A DNA stretch of 64,000 nt from Botrimarina mediterranea (GCF_007753265.1 NZ_CP036349.1:2017363-2081362), one strand, 5' to 3'. Shown: positions 9,161 through 17,903, numbered from the stretch's first letter. The notes: generated by a model from the sequence alone, not told the origin. Numbers and translations: made by a program.

Positions 9161-9619
9161 ATGTGGTTACAACCCTGGCTCCGCACCAGCGCGCCGGCGT
9201 CGGTCTTGCTGATCCGCTTGATGGTCGGCTTTGTGTTCTTTTCGGAGGGCGTGCAGAAGTTTCTCTATCCGGCCTCCCGAGGAGCGGGACGCTTTGAGAA
9301 GATCGGGCTCCCCTCGCCCGAGGCTCTGTCGTACTTCGTCGCGTCCTTTGAAGTCGCCTGCGGCGTGCTGTTGATGCTGGGGCTGCTGACGCGGCTGGCG
9401 TCGCTGCCGACGATCGCGATCATGCTGGTGGCGATCGTGACGACCAAACTGCCGGTGCTTGCCGACGCGGGCTTCTGGCAGATGGCCCACGACGCGCGGA
9501 CCGACTGGTCGATGCTGCTGGGTTCGATCTTCCTCTTCATCGTCGGCGCGGGCCCTCTGTCGATGGACGCGAAACTGACGGCGCCCGACCCGCCGGACGC
9601 AAGGAAGGAGGACGCGTAG
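9161..9619 (+). CDS. DoxX family membrane protein
   Basis: 152 residues with four membrane helices. The N-terminus (LLIRLMVGFVFFSEGVQKFLYP) and the RFEKIGLPSPE block are typical of DoxX/MauE-like quinone-associated membrane proteins. AAGGAG stands eight bases before ATG 9161, which decides the start over the in-frame GTG at 9143. It lies directly upstream of a MarR regulator and pirin, a grouping common in electrophile or thiol-oxidation response loci. Confidence 0.85.
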   Translation: MWLQPWLRTSAPASVLLIRLMVGFVFFSEGVQKFLYPASRGAGRFEKIGLPSPEALSYFVASFEVACGVLLMLGLLTRLASLPTIAIMLVAIVTTKLPVLADAGFWQMAHDARTDWSMLLGSIFLFIVGAGPLSMDAKLTAPDPPDARKEDA

Positions 9620-9654
9620 TCTCCCTTCCGCTCCAAAAACTCACCGCAAGCCTG

Positions 9655-9683
9655 TTGACGAGAAGATAGTTCACATGTAAAGT
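9655..9683 (+). promoter_or_regulatory. Sigma-70-type promoter with MarR-like operator
   Basis: TTGACG, 17 bases, TAAAGT. The -10 region overlaps the near-palindrome TTCACATGTAAA at 9670-9681 (one mismatched pair), the kind of site bound by MarR repressors. Autorepression of the downstream marR is therefore likely. Confidence 0.6.
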
Positions 9684-9723
9684 GTTGGCGTGCCGCACAA
9701 ATGGTCCCCAACTGCTGTGGCTT

Positions 9724-9759
9724 TCACTCACTCACTCACTCACTCACTCACTCACTCAC
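9724..9759 (+). repeat. TCAC tandem repeat, nine copies, in the marR leader
   Basis: An uninterrupted run of nine TCAC units (36 bases) between the promoter and the ATG at 9776. A four-base unit is prone to slipped-strand mispairing. An ATG at 9701 is in frame through the run (encoding Ser-Leu-Thr-His repeats) with the marR start, so copy-number change would shift that longer frame. Confidence 0.9.
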
Positions 9760-9775
9760 CAGCCAACCCTTAGCG

Positions 9776-10258
9776 ATGCCCGCTAGTAGCCTCAAATCCG
9801 ACCTCCGCAAGCGAGACGGCTTCGACTCGCCGGAGCAAGAGGCCATGCTGAGCGTCCTGCGGCTGAGCGACCGGTTCTCGAACCGGTTGGGGCGGCTGTT
9901 CCGGGAGTACGGCCTGACGAGCTCGCAGTACAACGTGCTGCGGATCCTCCGTGGCGAGGGGAAGCCGTTGCCGTCGCTGGAGGTCGCCGACCGGATGATC
10001 CAGGTCGTGCCGGCGATCACCGGGTTGATCGACCGCCTGGAAAAGCAGGGCCTCGTTTCTCGTGAGCGTAGCGCCGAAGACCGCCGCGTCGTGTACGTCG
10101 AGATCACCAAGCGGGGCCTCGCCGTCCTGGCGAAGATCGACGATCCGCTCTATGAGCTGCACCGCAAACTCTTGGGCAAGATGCCGCGTAAGGAACTCGC
10201 CGAGCTGATCCGCCTGCTGTGCCGGGCGAGGGAGTCGTTCGAAGCGGCGGAGGTTTAG
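9776..10258 (+). CDS. MarR family transcriptional regulator
   Basis: 160 residues. The winged helix spans about residues 35-125: LTSSQYNVLRILRG, the recognition helix region VVPAITGLIDRLEKQGLV and the wing SAEDRRVVYVEIT. No conserved redox cysteine is seen near the N-terminus, in contrast to OhrR. It presumably represses itself and the DoxX/pirin/hydrolase cluster by binding palindromes such as that at 9670-9681. ATG 9776 is chosen because the preceding 25 in-frame codons are largely made of the TCAC repeat. Confidence 0.88.
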   Translation: MPASSLKSDLRKRDGFDSPEQEAMLSVLRLSDRFSNRLGRLFREYGLTSSQYNVLRILRGEGKPLPSLEVADRMIQVVPAITGLIDRLEKQGLVSRERSAEDRRVVYVEITKRGLAVLAKIDDPLYELHRKLLGKMPRKELAELIRLLCRARESFEAAEV

Positions 10259-10328
10259 CGGCGGCTTTTTATTTGTCTAAATGGTTTATGTGTCAACAAT
10301 TCACCTAAAATCAAAAAGGGAGCCTTCG

Positions 10329-11027
10329 ATGATCCGTCTCCGCCCCGCCAACGAACGCGGCCACTTCGACCACGGCTGGCTCAACACCTACCACACGTTC
10401 TCGTTCAGCGGCTATCAAGACCCCGCCCACGAGCGATTCCGCTCGCTGCGGGTGATGAACGAAGACTATGTCGCCGGCGGCCAGGGCTTCGGCGCCCACG
10501 GGCACCGCGACATGGAGATCGTCACTTACGTTTTGTCGGGCGCGCTGGCGCACAAGGACTCGATGGGCAACGGCGAGGTGCTCCGCCCCGGCGAGTTCCA
10601 GCGTATGACGGCCGGCACGGGCATCCGCCACAGCGAGTTCAACGACTCGCCAACGGAGCCGGTCCACCTCTACCAGATTTGGTTGCTGCCCGACCGCGAG
10701 GGTCACGAGCCGAGCTACGAGCAGAAGCCTTTCGACGCGGCCGGTCGCCGCAACCGGTTGCAACTGGTCGCCTCGCCCGATGGCGCCGACGGTTCGCTGA
10801 CGATCCACCAAGACGCCCGCATCTATTTGGCGGACCTCGAAGCCGAACGCGCGGTGACGACGAACGTCGCCGCGGGCCGTCATGCTTGGCTGCAAGTGCT
10901 GCGTGGCGCGGCCGAGCTAAACGGCGTCCGCTTAGAGACCAGCGACGGCGCCGCCGTTAGCGACGAGACGCAACTGACGATCGAAGCTGTCGGCCCCGCC
11001 GAAGTGATGCTGTTTGACCTTGCTTGA
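10329..11027 (+). CDS. Pirin family protein (quercetinase-like bicupin)
   Basis: 232 residues. The N-terminal cupin carries the pirin iron-site pattern (FGAHGHRDMEIVTYVLSG, then GIRHSEFN), and a second cupin-like domain follows. YhhW-type pirins of this length can oxidise flavonols such as quercetin or act as redox-sensing iron proteins. AAAGGGAG before ATG 10329 decides the start over the ATG at 10281. It sits 71 bases after the MarR gene, probably in the same regulon. Confidence 0.9.
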   Translation: MIRLRPANERGHFDHGWLNTYHTFSFSGYQDPAHERFRSLRVMNEDYVAGGQGFGAHGHRDMEIVTYVLSGALAHKDSMGNGEVLRPGEFQRMTAGTGIRHSEFNDSPTEPVHLYQIWLLPDREGHEPSYEQKPFDAAGRRNRLQLVASPDGADGSLTIHQDARIYLADLEAERAVTTNVAAGRHAWLQVLRGAAELNGVRLETSDGAAVSDETQLTIEAVGPAEVMLFDLA

Positions 11028-11092
11028 TATTGTTGATTCACTGCTGATTCCACGGCTTACGTCCACCAAACTCTGACGTTAGGACACCGAAA

Positions 11093-11761
11093 ATGCCAAA
11101 CATTCTCCCCAACACCGACAACGGCCTGATCACCGCGGACAACTCGGTCCTGGTCTTCATCGATCACCAGCCGCAAATGCTGTTCGGCGTCGCCAGCGGC
11201 ATCGATCGTCAGCTGCTGGTGAACAACGTGCTGCTACTGGCCCGCGGCGCGAAGGAGTTCGGCGTGCCTACGATTCTGACGACGGTCGAGACCGAGTCCT
11301 TCAGCGGGCCGATGTGGCCGCAACTGCTTGATGTCTTCCCAGAGCAGACGCCGATCGAGCGTACGGGGATGAACTCTTGGGACAGCCCCGAGTTCCGCGA
11401 AGCGATCAAGGCGACCGGCCGGAAGAACATCCTCCTCTCGGGCCTGTGGACCGAAGTCTGCATCACGTGGCCGACGCTGCAGATGCTGGCCGAAGGCTAT
11501 AACATCTACGTCGTCGATGACGCCGTCGGCGGCACTTCCCCTGCGGCGCACGAGGCAGCGTTGTCGCGGATGACGCAGGCCGGCGCCGTACGGATGACGA
11601 GCGTTGCGACGGTGCTCGAGTGGCAGCGTGACTGGGTGAACCGCGACCATTACGACGCGCTGATGGACCTCTTCCGCGAATACGGCGGGGCCTACGGCGC
11701 CGGGATCGAGTACGCGTACACAATGGTGCACGGCGCCCCGCCGGCACGCAAAGTGAAGTGA
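11093..11761 (+). CDS. YcaC-like isochorismatase-family hydrolase
   Basis: 222 residues. The candidate catalytic Asp is in LVFIDHQPQM and the nucleophile Cys in GLWTEVCITWP; the sequence closely follows the E. coli YcaC layout (TGMNSWDSPEFREAIKATG). This subgroup of cysteine hydrolases has no settled substrate. It forms the third gene of the pirin cluster, with a 65-base gap upstream. Confidence 0.88.
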   Translation: MPNILPNTDNGLITADNSVLVFIDHQPQMLFGVASGIDRQLLVNNVLLLARGAKEFGVPTILTTVETESFSGPMWPQLLDVFPEQTPIERTGMNSWDSPEFREAIKATGRKNILLSGLWTEVCITWPTLQMLAEGYNIYVVDDAVGGTSPAAHEAALSRMTQAGAVRMTSVATVLEWQRDWVNRDHYDALMDLFREYGGAYGAGIEYAYTMVHGAPPARKVK

Positions 11762-11786
11762 ACGAGTAGCGACGTAAGTCGTAGAA

Positions 11787-11961
11787 GTCCCCCTCCTTTT
11801 CAGGGAGGGGCTAGGGGAGGGTGAGAGGCGTCGATCGGAGTGCGGCTGTTTGGCTGATCCGCTTCACGCCGTAGGTCGCCAAAGTTGTTTTGCCTAGCGG
11901 ACAGCTCAAACCTTCCCCCCCCATTCTTCGGAATGAGGGCCTCCCAAAAGGGGAGGGGGAC
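11787..11961. repeat. Inverted-repeat element (C/G-run ends)
   Basis: Ends GTCCCCCTCCTTTT (11787-11800) and AAAAGGGGAGGGGGAC (11946-11961) are near-perfect inverted repeats enclosing about 145 bases, with further G- and C-runs just inside. It starts 25 bases after the hydrolase stop. It looks like a small non-coding repeat element; no target duplication is clear. Confidence 0.65.
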
Positions 11962-11991
11962 TGACGGAAGCCGAACTCTAACGAACTACCC

Positions 11992-12519
11992 ATGCCCCAA
12001 GTCCACATCGCCATCACCCGCAAAGCACGCCCCGGTCAAGAGGCAGAGTTCGAAGCGGCGCTGCGGGAGTTCGCCCGTGAGTCGCTTGCCCATCCCGGCG
12101 CCACGGGCATCCATCTGATCGGTCCCGTGTCCGGGGTCGCCGGGGAGTACGGCATTATGCGCTCGTTCGAGAGCGCTGAAGCTTGCGACGCGTTTTACGA
12201 CTCGGAGATGTTCGCCGACTGGCAGCGCCGCGTGGCGCCGCTAGCCGAAGAGGGCTGGGCGCGGCGTGAGTTGACGGGGCTCGAAGCCTTCTTCCGCCGT
12301 GGCGGCTCGGCGCCGCCGCGGTGGAAGATGGCGATCGTGACGTGGATGGGCGTCTTTCCGACGGTGCTCCTCTGGTCGGCCCTGATGGCGGCGCCGCTTT
12401 CGAGTGTGCATCGAGTCGTCGCGACAGGGGTCACGATCGCCCTAACGGTGGTAACGCTCACCTGGGGCGTGATGCCGATCCTGACCAAGCTGCTGAGCCG
12501 CTGGCTGCACAAGCACTGA
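11992..12519 (+). CDS. Antibiotic biosynthesis monooxygenase (ABM) domain protein with membrane anchor
   Basis: 175 residues. The first ~95 form an ABM-type ferredoxin-like domain (VHIAITRKARPGQEAEFE at the start, FESAEACDAF in the middle). After residue 105 two hydrophobic helices follow (MAIVTWMGVFPTVLLWSALM and the stretch from VATGVTIAL) before a basic end. Soluble ABM proteins act as cofactor-free monooxygenases on quinone-like compounds; here the domain would face the cytoplasm next to the membrane (inference). Confidence 0.8.
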   Translation: MPQVHIAITRKARPGQEAEFEAALREFARESLAHPGATGIHLIGPVSGVAGEYGIMRSFESAEACDAFYDSEMFADWQRRVAPLAEEGWARRELTGLEAFFRRGGSAPPRWKMAIVTWMGVFPTVLLWSALMAAPLSSVHRVVATGVTIALTVVTLTWGVMPILTKLLSRWLHKH

Positions 12520-12553
12520 CTTACAAAGCAAATCCATAGACGAGGCAATCCGC

Positions 12554-14335
12554 ATGGAACCGCAGCTCGTTCTCTATCACGGCAAGGTAACGACGCTCGA
12601 TCCCGCTAGTCCGGAGGTGACTGCCGTGGCGGTAACCGACGGGCGCATCACGGCGACCGGCAGTGACGACGATGTGCTCGCCCTGGCGGGAGCGGGCACA
12701 CAAAAGATCGACCTCGGCGGGCGACGTGTCATCCCAGGACTGAATGATTCGCACCTGCACGTCATTCGCGCCGGGCTGTTCTACAACCTCGAGCTGCGTT
12801 GGGATGGCGTGCCGTCCGTCGCCCAAGCCCTTGAACAATTACGCATACAGGCCGAGCGGACGCCGCCGCCCCAATGGGTACGCGTCATCGGCGGCTGGAA
12901 CGAGTTCCAGTTCGCCGAAGGGAGGATGCCGACGCTCGAAGAGATCAATGAGGCAGCGCCCGACACGCCGGTGTTCGTGCTCCACCTCTACGACTCGGCG
13001 CTGTTGAACCGCGCGGCGCTACGGGCCCTGGGATTCGGGCCCGATACGCCAAATCCCCCCGGCGGACTCATTGCCCGCGATGGCCGGGGCAATCCAACAG
13101 GCCTGCTGATCGCCGAGCCCAGCGCGTTGATCCTGTACTCGACAATTGCGAACGCACCGACGCTATCACCGGATGACCAGCTCAACTCGACCCGACATTA
13201 CTTGCGCGAACTCAATCGCTTCGGCGTGACGAGCGTGTCGGACGCCGGTGGGGGTGGTCAGAATTACCCAGACGACTACGCCGTCGTGAAACGTCTGGCC
13301 GACGAGGGGCATCTGACCGTGCGGATCGCGTATAGCCTGTTCGCGCAAAAGTCGGGCGCCGAGCTCGCCGACTATCGCCGTTGGCTCGGCATGACCCACC
13401 CCGGCGACGGCGACGATCTGCTGCGAGTGAATGGCGCCGGAGAGAACCTCGTTTGGAGCGCCGCGGACTTCGAGAATTTCCTGCAACCGCGCCCCGACCT
13501 ACGGCCGGTGATGGAAGCAGAGCTCGAAGCCGTCGTCCGGACGCTGGCTGAAGCGCGCTGGCCATGGCGCATTCATGCGACGTACGACGAATCGATCGGC
13601 CGCTTCCTCGACATCTTCGAGCGCGTGCATCGCGACGCGCCGATCGACAAACTGCGCTGGTTCATCGACCACGCCGAGACCGTCAGCGAGCGCAATCTCG
13701 ACCGTATCCAAGCGCTCGGCGGCGGCGTCGCGATCCAGCACCGCATGGCGTACCAGGGCGAGTACTACATCCGCCGCTACGGGATCGAATCGGCAAAACG
13801 CCGCCCACCGCTGAGGCGGATGCTCGAGATGGGGCTCCCGGTCGGCGCCGGCACCGATGGGACGCGCGTGGCGAGTTATCACCCCTGGACCTGTCTGTGG
13901 TGGATGGTGACGTCCAAAACCGTCGGCGGCACGGTGCTCCACGCCGAGGCCGACCGGCTAACACGCGAAGAGGCCTTGCGGCTTTACACCCACGGCAGCG
14001 CGTGGTTCAGCGGCGAGGACGACCGCAAGGGTCGCCTCACGCCGGGTTCGTACGCCGACATGGCGGTGCTGAGCGGCGATTACTTCACCGTCGCAGAGGA
14101 CGAAATCCGCGCGATTGAGAGTTTACTAACGATCGTCGGCGGCCGTGTGGTATACGGCGCAAGCGAGTATGCGTCGCTTGCCCCCGCAACGCCGCCGGTA
14201 AGTCCCGACTGGTCGCCTGTCGCGAAGTTCGGCGGTTACGACAACACGAAGCCCACGCCACCGGCGCACCAGCACCTGCCGGTGATGGCCGCCGATGGGC
14301 GAGTATGGGAGACGGGCTGTGGGTGCGGCGTCTAA
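12554..14335 (+). CDS. YtcJ-like amidohydrolase
   Basis: 593 residues. The metal-binding motif is seen in PGLNDSHLHV near residue 65; later His and Asp ligands lie in RIHATYDE, WFIDHAETV and VGAGTDGTR. N- and C-terminal beta-sandwich portions enclose the TIM barrel, as in amidohydrolase family 3. It hydrolyses an unknown amide or imide. It starts 34 bases after the ABM gene and probably ends the transcript. Its TAA stop (14333-14335) is the first base triplet of an inverted-repeat element, so the element may have replaced the original end. Confidence 0.88.
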   Translation: MEPQLVLYHGKVTTLDPASPEVTAVAVTDGRITATGSDDDVLALAGAGTQKIDLGGRRVIPGLNDSHLHVIRAGLFYNLELRWDGVPSVAQALEQLRIQAERTPPPQWVRVIGGWNEFQFAEGRMPTLEEINEAAPDTPVFVLHLYDSALLNRAALRALGFGPDTPNPPGGLIARDGRGNPTGLLIAEPSALILYSTIANAPTLSPDDQLNSTRHYLRELNRFGVTSVSDAGGGGQNYPDDYAVVKRLADEGHLTVRIAYSLFAQKSGAELADYRRWLGMTHPGDGDDLLRVNGAGENLVWSAADFENFLQPRPDLRPVMEAELEAVVRTLAEARWPWRIHATYDESIGRFLDIFERVHRDAPIDKLRWFIDHAETVSERNLDRIQALGGGVAIQHRMAYQGEYYIRRYGIESAKRRPPLRRMLEMGLPVGAGTDGTRVASYHPWTCLWWMVTSKTVGGTVLHAEADRLTREEALRLYTHGSAWFSGEDDRKGRLTPGSYADMAVLSGDYFTVAEDEIRAIESLLTIVGGRVVYGASEYASLAPATPPVSPDWSPVAKFGGYDNTKPTPPAHQHLPVMAADGRVWETGCGCGV

Positions 14336-14488
14336 CAGCCTGTTGAAATACGCCATCGTGGCGTATTTCAACCTCGCCAAGCTCGGAGCAAAGCTCGTCG
14401 CGGCTCGCAAAACAGCGGCTTTTTCAAAGCCGCTGTTTTTGATGATCGTATCCTTCGATCAAGCAGCCGGTTGTTCAACAGGCTGCTA
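14333..14488. mobile_element. MITE-like element with 15-base terminal inverted repeats
   Basis: TAACAGCCTGTTGAA (14333-14347) and TTCAACAGGCTGCTA (14474-14488) match at 14 of 15 positions as inverted repeats. A TA may be the target duplication. Inside are two strong hairpins: GAAATACGCC/GGCGTATTTC near 14345-14369 and AACAGCGGCT/AGCCGCTGTT near 14411-14438, the latter followed by T's. No transposase is encoded. It lies between convergent genes and probably also terminates transcription. Confidence 0.75.
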
Positions 14489-14553
14489 AGGGGGGGAAGT
14501 TGTTGCGATAGAACTTTGGTCGCCCAAACGAAGCCGGAGTTCCCTCCCGAGTT

Positions 14554-15441
14554 CTAAGCCGGCTTTACCGCGAAGATGCGGACGCTCGCGGCGAACGCGT
14601 TGACGTTGTAGCGGGTCAAAAGATCGACGAGCTGGCTATGGATCTCGGAAGTCGCGACGGGCGGCGTTGAGCCACAGCAGCCGCCGAGCTCCACCACCGG
14701 GAGGCCATCCTCCGCCGGCGCGGGGACGCAGCAGGCCGCGTTTTCGGCTTTGGCGTAGGCGTTGAGGTCGGCGCCCGTGTCGAGAACCTCGACCGCTTCA
14801 AAGCCCGCGTCGCGGAGCGTCTGGCGGTACTCGTCGATGAGGATCGCGCCCGCTATGCAGCCGACATACGCCGACAGATTGGCGGCGACCTCTTCGGGAA
14901 GCATTTGCTTCAAGGCGATGTCGCTCACCGCGACGCGGCCGCCCGGCTTGAGCACCCGAAAGACCTCCCGCAGCACGGCGCCCTTGTCGGGGGCGAGGTT
15001 GATGACGCAGTTGCTGATGACGCAATCGACCGTTGCCTCTTCGAGCGGCAGCTTGTCGATCGTCGAGAGATGGAACTCGACGTTCTCGACCCGGCTCTTG
15101 GCGGCGTTGCGGCGGGCCAGGTCGATCATTTCCTGACTCATGTCGATGCCGATCGCCTTACCGGTCGGACCAACCTTCGGCGCCGCCAGCAGTACGTCGA
15201 GCCCGCCGCCGCAGCCGAGATCGACGACGACTTCGCCGGCACGCAGCCGAGCGGTCGCGGTGGGGTTGCCGCACGAGAGGCCCATGTTCGCCTCGGCGGG
15301 GATTGAGGCGAGTTCCTCAGCCGAGTAACCGAAGGCTTCCGCGACGGCCTTCACGCCGGCGTGGTCGCTCGAGAGCCCCCGCGTCGCGACGGCAGAATAC
15401 TGTGTGCGGACTTGGTCGATGACTTCGTTCGAGGCGCTCAT
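14554..15441 (-). CDS. arsM: Arsenite S-adenosylmethionine methyltransferase
   Basis: 295 residues. The SAM motif [16 protein letters not shown] is near residue 70. The three cysteines needed for As(III) binding appear in [17 protein letters not shown] and YVGCIAGA. It methylates arsenite to mono- and dimethyl species in the cytoplasm. Further cysteine pairs (AACC, GGCCGS) lie in the C-terminal part. ATG 15441 is chosen over an upstream in-frame start at 15543, which would overlap acr3. It is the last gene of the ars operon. Confidence 0.93.
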   Translation of the reverse strand: MSASNEVIDQVRTQYSAVATRGLSSDHAGVKAVAEAFGYSAEELASIPAEANMGLSCGNPTATARLRAGEVVVDLGCGGGLDVLLAAPKVGPTGKAIGIDMSQEMIDLARRNAAKSRVENVEFHLSTIDKLPLEEATVDCVISNCVINLAPDKGAVLREVFRVLKPGGRVAVSDIALKQMLPEEVAANLSAYVGCIAGAILIDEYRQTLRDAGFEAVEVLDTGADLNAYAKAENAACCVPAPAEDGLPVVELGGCCGSTPPVATSEIHSQLVDLLTRYNVNAFAASVRIFAVKPA

Positions 15442-15512
15442 GCTTGGGCTCCGGAGGTAGTTGTTGGATTGCGTTGCCGTTTGATCTGAGCCGTGGGAAA
15501 TATCGCTCGGTG

Positions 15513-16571
15513 TTAAACGTGTTCGGGCGACGCGGAGAACCATCCCTCAGTACGATTGGCGAAGGCCACTAACGCCAGCATCACCGGGACTTCCACCAAG
15601 ACGCCCACCACCGTCGCCAACACGACGGGCGACGAGGGGCCGAAAAGCGTGATGGCGACCGCGACCGCCAGTTCAAAGAAATTCGAAGCGCCAATCATCC
15701 CCGCCGGCGCCGCGATGTTGTGGGGGCACCGCATCTTCTGGCAGGTCAAGTAAGCGATGAAGAAAATCAGCACCGTCTGAATCACCAGCGGGACCGCGAT
15801 CAGCGCAATGTGCAGCGGGTTGTCGAGGATGACGTGTCCCTGGAAAGAGAAGATCAGTACGAGCGTCAGCAGCAAGCCGACGATGGTCACGTTATTGAAG
15901 CGGGCCAGGAACGTGTGGTTGAAGTAGTCAAGGCCGTGTCGCTTGATGACAGCGGCGCGCGTTGCGATCCCGGCAACGAGCGGAATCACGACGAAGAGCA
16001 GCACCGACAGCAGCAGCGTGCCCCACGGGATTGCCACCCCGCTCACCCCGAGCAGCAGCGCAACGATCGGGGTGAACGCGACCAAGATGATCAAGTCGTT
16101 GGTGGCGACCTGCACTACCGTGTATGCCGCATTGCCGCGTGTGAGATGGCTCCAGACAAAGACCATCGCTGTGCAGGGCGCCGCTCCGAGTAGGATGGCG
16201 CCGGCGAGGTAGTCCTTGGCGAGGTCGTGCGGAATCAATGACTTGAAGACGACAAAGAAGAAAAAAGCGGCGATCGCGAACATCGTGAAAGGTTTGATCA
16301 ACCAATTGACCACCCACGTCACGTAGAGCCCCTTCGGGTTCGCGCCGACATATCGAATGCTGGCGAAATCGACCTTCATCATCATTGGGAAGATCATCAG
16401 CCAGATCAGCACCGCGATCGGGATCGAGACCTTTTCGTACTCGAATCGCCCGAGAAACTCGGGGATTGCCGGGAGGTACTTCCCGATCAGCGTCCCCGCC
16501 GCCATGCAGAGGGCGACCCAGTAGGTCAGATTCTTCTCGAAGAAGCCGATCGTGGCCGTGCTCTGGTCCAT
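15513..16571 (-). CDS. acr3: ACR3-type arsenite efflux transporter
   Basis: 352 residues with about ten membrane helices. Family landmarks include the pore cysteine region [20 protein letters not shown] and the late [18 protein letters not shown] block. It exports As(III) using the proton gradient in the inner membrane. AGGAG six bases upstream supports ATG 16571. It lies 36 bases after arsC in the same operon. Confidence 0.95.
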   Translation of the reverse strand: MDQSTATIGFFEKNLTYWVALCMAAGTLIGKYLPAIPEFLGRFEYEKVSIPIAVLIWLMIFPMMMKVDFASIRYVGANPKGLYVTWVVNWLIKPFTMFAIAAFFFFVVFKSLIPHDLAKDYLAGAILLGAAPCTAMVFVWSHLTRGNAAYTVVQVATNDLIILVAFTPIVALLLGVSGVAIPWGTLLLSVLLFVVIPLVAGIATRAAVIKRHGLDYFNHTFLARFNNVTIVGLLLTLVLIFSFQGHVILDNPLHIALIAVPLVIQTVLIFFIAYLTCQKMRCPHNIAAPAGMIGASNFFELAVAVAITLFGPSSPVVLATVVGVLVEVPVMLALVAFANRTEGWFSASPEHV

Positions 16572-16607
16572 CTGAATCTCCTAAGGCGCGTTGGCGCCTG
16601 TCAGCGA

Positions 16608-17033
16608 TCAACCTTGCAGTGATTGCGGCAGCGTCGCGACGTAGTCACGTAACTCGTCACGGACACGCCGGTAATGCCCAAGAGCCTCCACTTCGCTCGC
16701 CGCTTCGCGCGCCAAGCGCGGCGGGTCGTCGAACGGGCGATGCACCACTTTTGCGGCGCCGCGGAAGATCGGGCACGACTCGGCCGCGTTGTCGCAGACG
16801 GTGACGACGTAGTCGAACTCGACGTCCGCTAGTTCATCGACGTGCTTGCTGTGCTGCGGCGTGATATCGACGCCGGCCTCGGCCATGACGGCGATGGCGT
16901 GCGGATTCATGCCGTGCGTGGCGACGCCGGCCGAGTAGGCCTCCAGGGTGTCTGACTTCAGATGGTGGGCCCAGCCCTCGGCCATCTGGCTACGACACGA
17001 GTTGCCCGTGCAGAGAAAGAGCACCTTTAGCAT
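16608..17033 (-). CDS. arsC: Arsenate reductase, LMW protein tyrosine phosphatase type
   Basis: 141 residues. The P-loop C8-T-G-N-S-C13-R14 is the CX5R motif of thioredoxin-coupled ArsC; further cysteines lie in VTVCDNAAESCP. It reduces arsenate to arsenite, supplying the substrate for Acr3 and ArsM. Its ATG overlaps the end of arsR by seven bases, indicating translational coupling. Confidence 0.94.
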   Translation of the reverse strand: MLKVLFLCTGNSCRSQMAEGWAHHLKSDTLEAYSAGVATHGMNPHAIAVMAEAGVDITPQHSKHVDELADVEFDYVVTVCDNAAESCPIFRGAAKVVHRPFDDPPRLAREAASEVEALGHYRRVRDELRDYVATLPQSLQG

Positions 17034-17398
17034 TTGCAGTTCGCCTGTTGGCGGCAGAGTTCTTCGGGGGGCATTTTGAGGACGACCTTGAGGGTCTGCT
17101 GGTCGGCTTTGGCTTGCTTGTCGCGGGCAAGGCTTGCGAGCACCAATTCCAGCGCCTGCCGGGCTTCAACGGGCGAATCCTCTTCCGCGAGCCGAAAATG
17201 AGCCCAGCGGCCTTCCTTACGCGACTCGACGAGCCGCGCCTGGTGGAGCACCGACATGTGCTTCGACACGGTCGATGACGCCAACGCCAGGACCTCGACT
17301 ATCTGGCAGAGACACAGTTCGCGGTCGCGCAATAGCCCCAGCGCGCGGACGCGGTTCTCGTCCGAGAGGGCTTTGGTGACAGCGAGGAGGTCTCTCAT
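17027..17398 (-). CDS. arsR: ArsR/SmtB family arsenic-responsive repressor
   Basis: 123 residues. Winged helix with the metal-sensing pair C29 and C31 in ELCLCQIVEVL, followed by the recognition helix ASSTVSKHMSVL. As(III) binding at this alpha-3 type site releases DNA. The tail ends NCKC, two more cysteines that could be a second metal site (inference). First gene of the ars operon; a palindrome over the promoter lies 21 bases upstream of the ATG. Confidence 0.94.
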   Translation of the reverse strand: MRDLLAVTKALSDENRVRALGLLRDRELCLCQIVEVLALASSTVSKHMSVLHQARLVESRKEGRWAHFRLAEEDSPVEARQALELVLASLARDKQAKADQQTLKVVLKMPPEELCRQQANCKC

Positions 17399-17418
17399 GA
17401 TCGCCGGTGGATTTTACG

Positions 17419-17464
17419 TTTCGCCAACTAACGAAATATTAGATCGACAGCGGACTCCGGTCAA
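17419..17464 (-). promoter_or_regulatory. ars operon promoter and ArsR operator
   Basis: Read on the minus strand: TTGACC (17464-17459), 17 bases, TAATAT (17441-17436), directly followed by the inverted repeat TTTCG-N8-CGAAA (17436-17419). ArsR bound here would block the -10 region and start site. Confidence 0.75.
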
Positions 17465-17506
17465 CTGTGCTCGGAGACGAAAAGTCCGCAATGTGCCAAA
17501 GGACTG

Positions 17507-17599
17507 AACCACGACGGACACGAAGAACACGACGGCCTAATTGCCGAGACAACGTGACGCCTAGTGGCAGGCCGTCGTGCTCGTCGTGTCCGTCGTGGT
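17507..17599. repeat. Inverted repeat, ACCACGACGGACACGA family
   Basis: Two ~30-base arms, beginning ACCACGACGGACACGA and ending TCGTGTCCGTCGTGGT, enclose about 30 bases. Related copies with variable spacing are at 19619-19710, 35268-35350 and 62930-63002. Confidence 0.8.
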
Positions 17600-17621
17600 G
17601 AGCTCTCTTTACTTCATCCGT

Positions 17622-17903
17622 TTAGAGACGGCTGTCCGTCGGGATGCGGCACGTCGTCCGGTCGCGCAGCCATGCGGCGAGCGCCGCACGGTGCGGCAAG
17701 AGCTGCGGGTCCTCGTCGTGCTCGGGGCCACGGGCGACATGCGTGACGACGAACGGCCCGTCGCGTTCGGGCAGGTCGTAGCCGCCAGGGTCGGTGACGA
17801 GGTACCAATCCCCCGTAGGCTCCATCCGCAGCCACGCCCGCGCGACGCCGGGAGAGTGATGCACGGTGAACTCCGTTTCCAACCAAGCGCTGTACCAACG
17901 CAT
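17622..17903 (-). CDS. Hypothetical protein
   Basis: 93 residues, soluble, no recognised domain. The ATG at 17903 has the strong ribosome binding site AGGAGGGCCCG, and the product is rich in Trp/Tyr/His (MRWYSAWLETEF, then WYLVTDPGGY), which argues for a genuine gene. It is flanked on both sides by inverted repeats and stands alone between the ars operon and the B12-controlled gene. Confidence 0.6.
   Translation of the reverse strand: MRWYSAWLETEFTVHHSPGVARAWLRMEPTGDWYLVTDPGGYDLPERDGPFVVTHVARGPEHDEDPQLLPHRAALAAWLRDRTTCRIPTDSRL

Noticed and set aside
9724-9759. Possible CRISPR or regulatory iterons
   Set aside because: A pure four-base microsatellite without spacers; no cas genes in the window.
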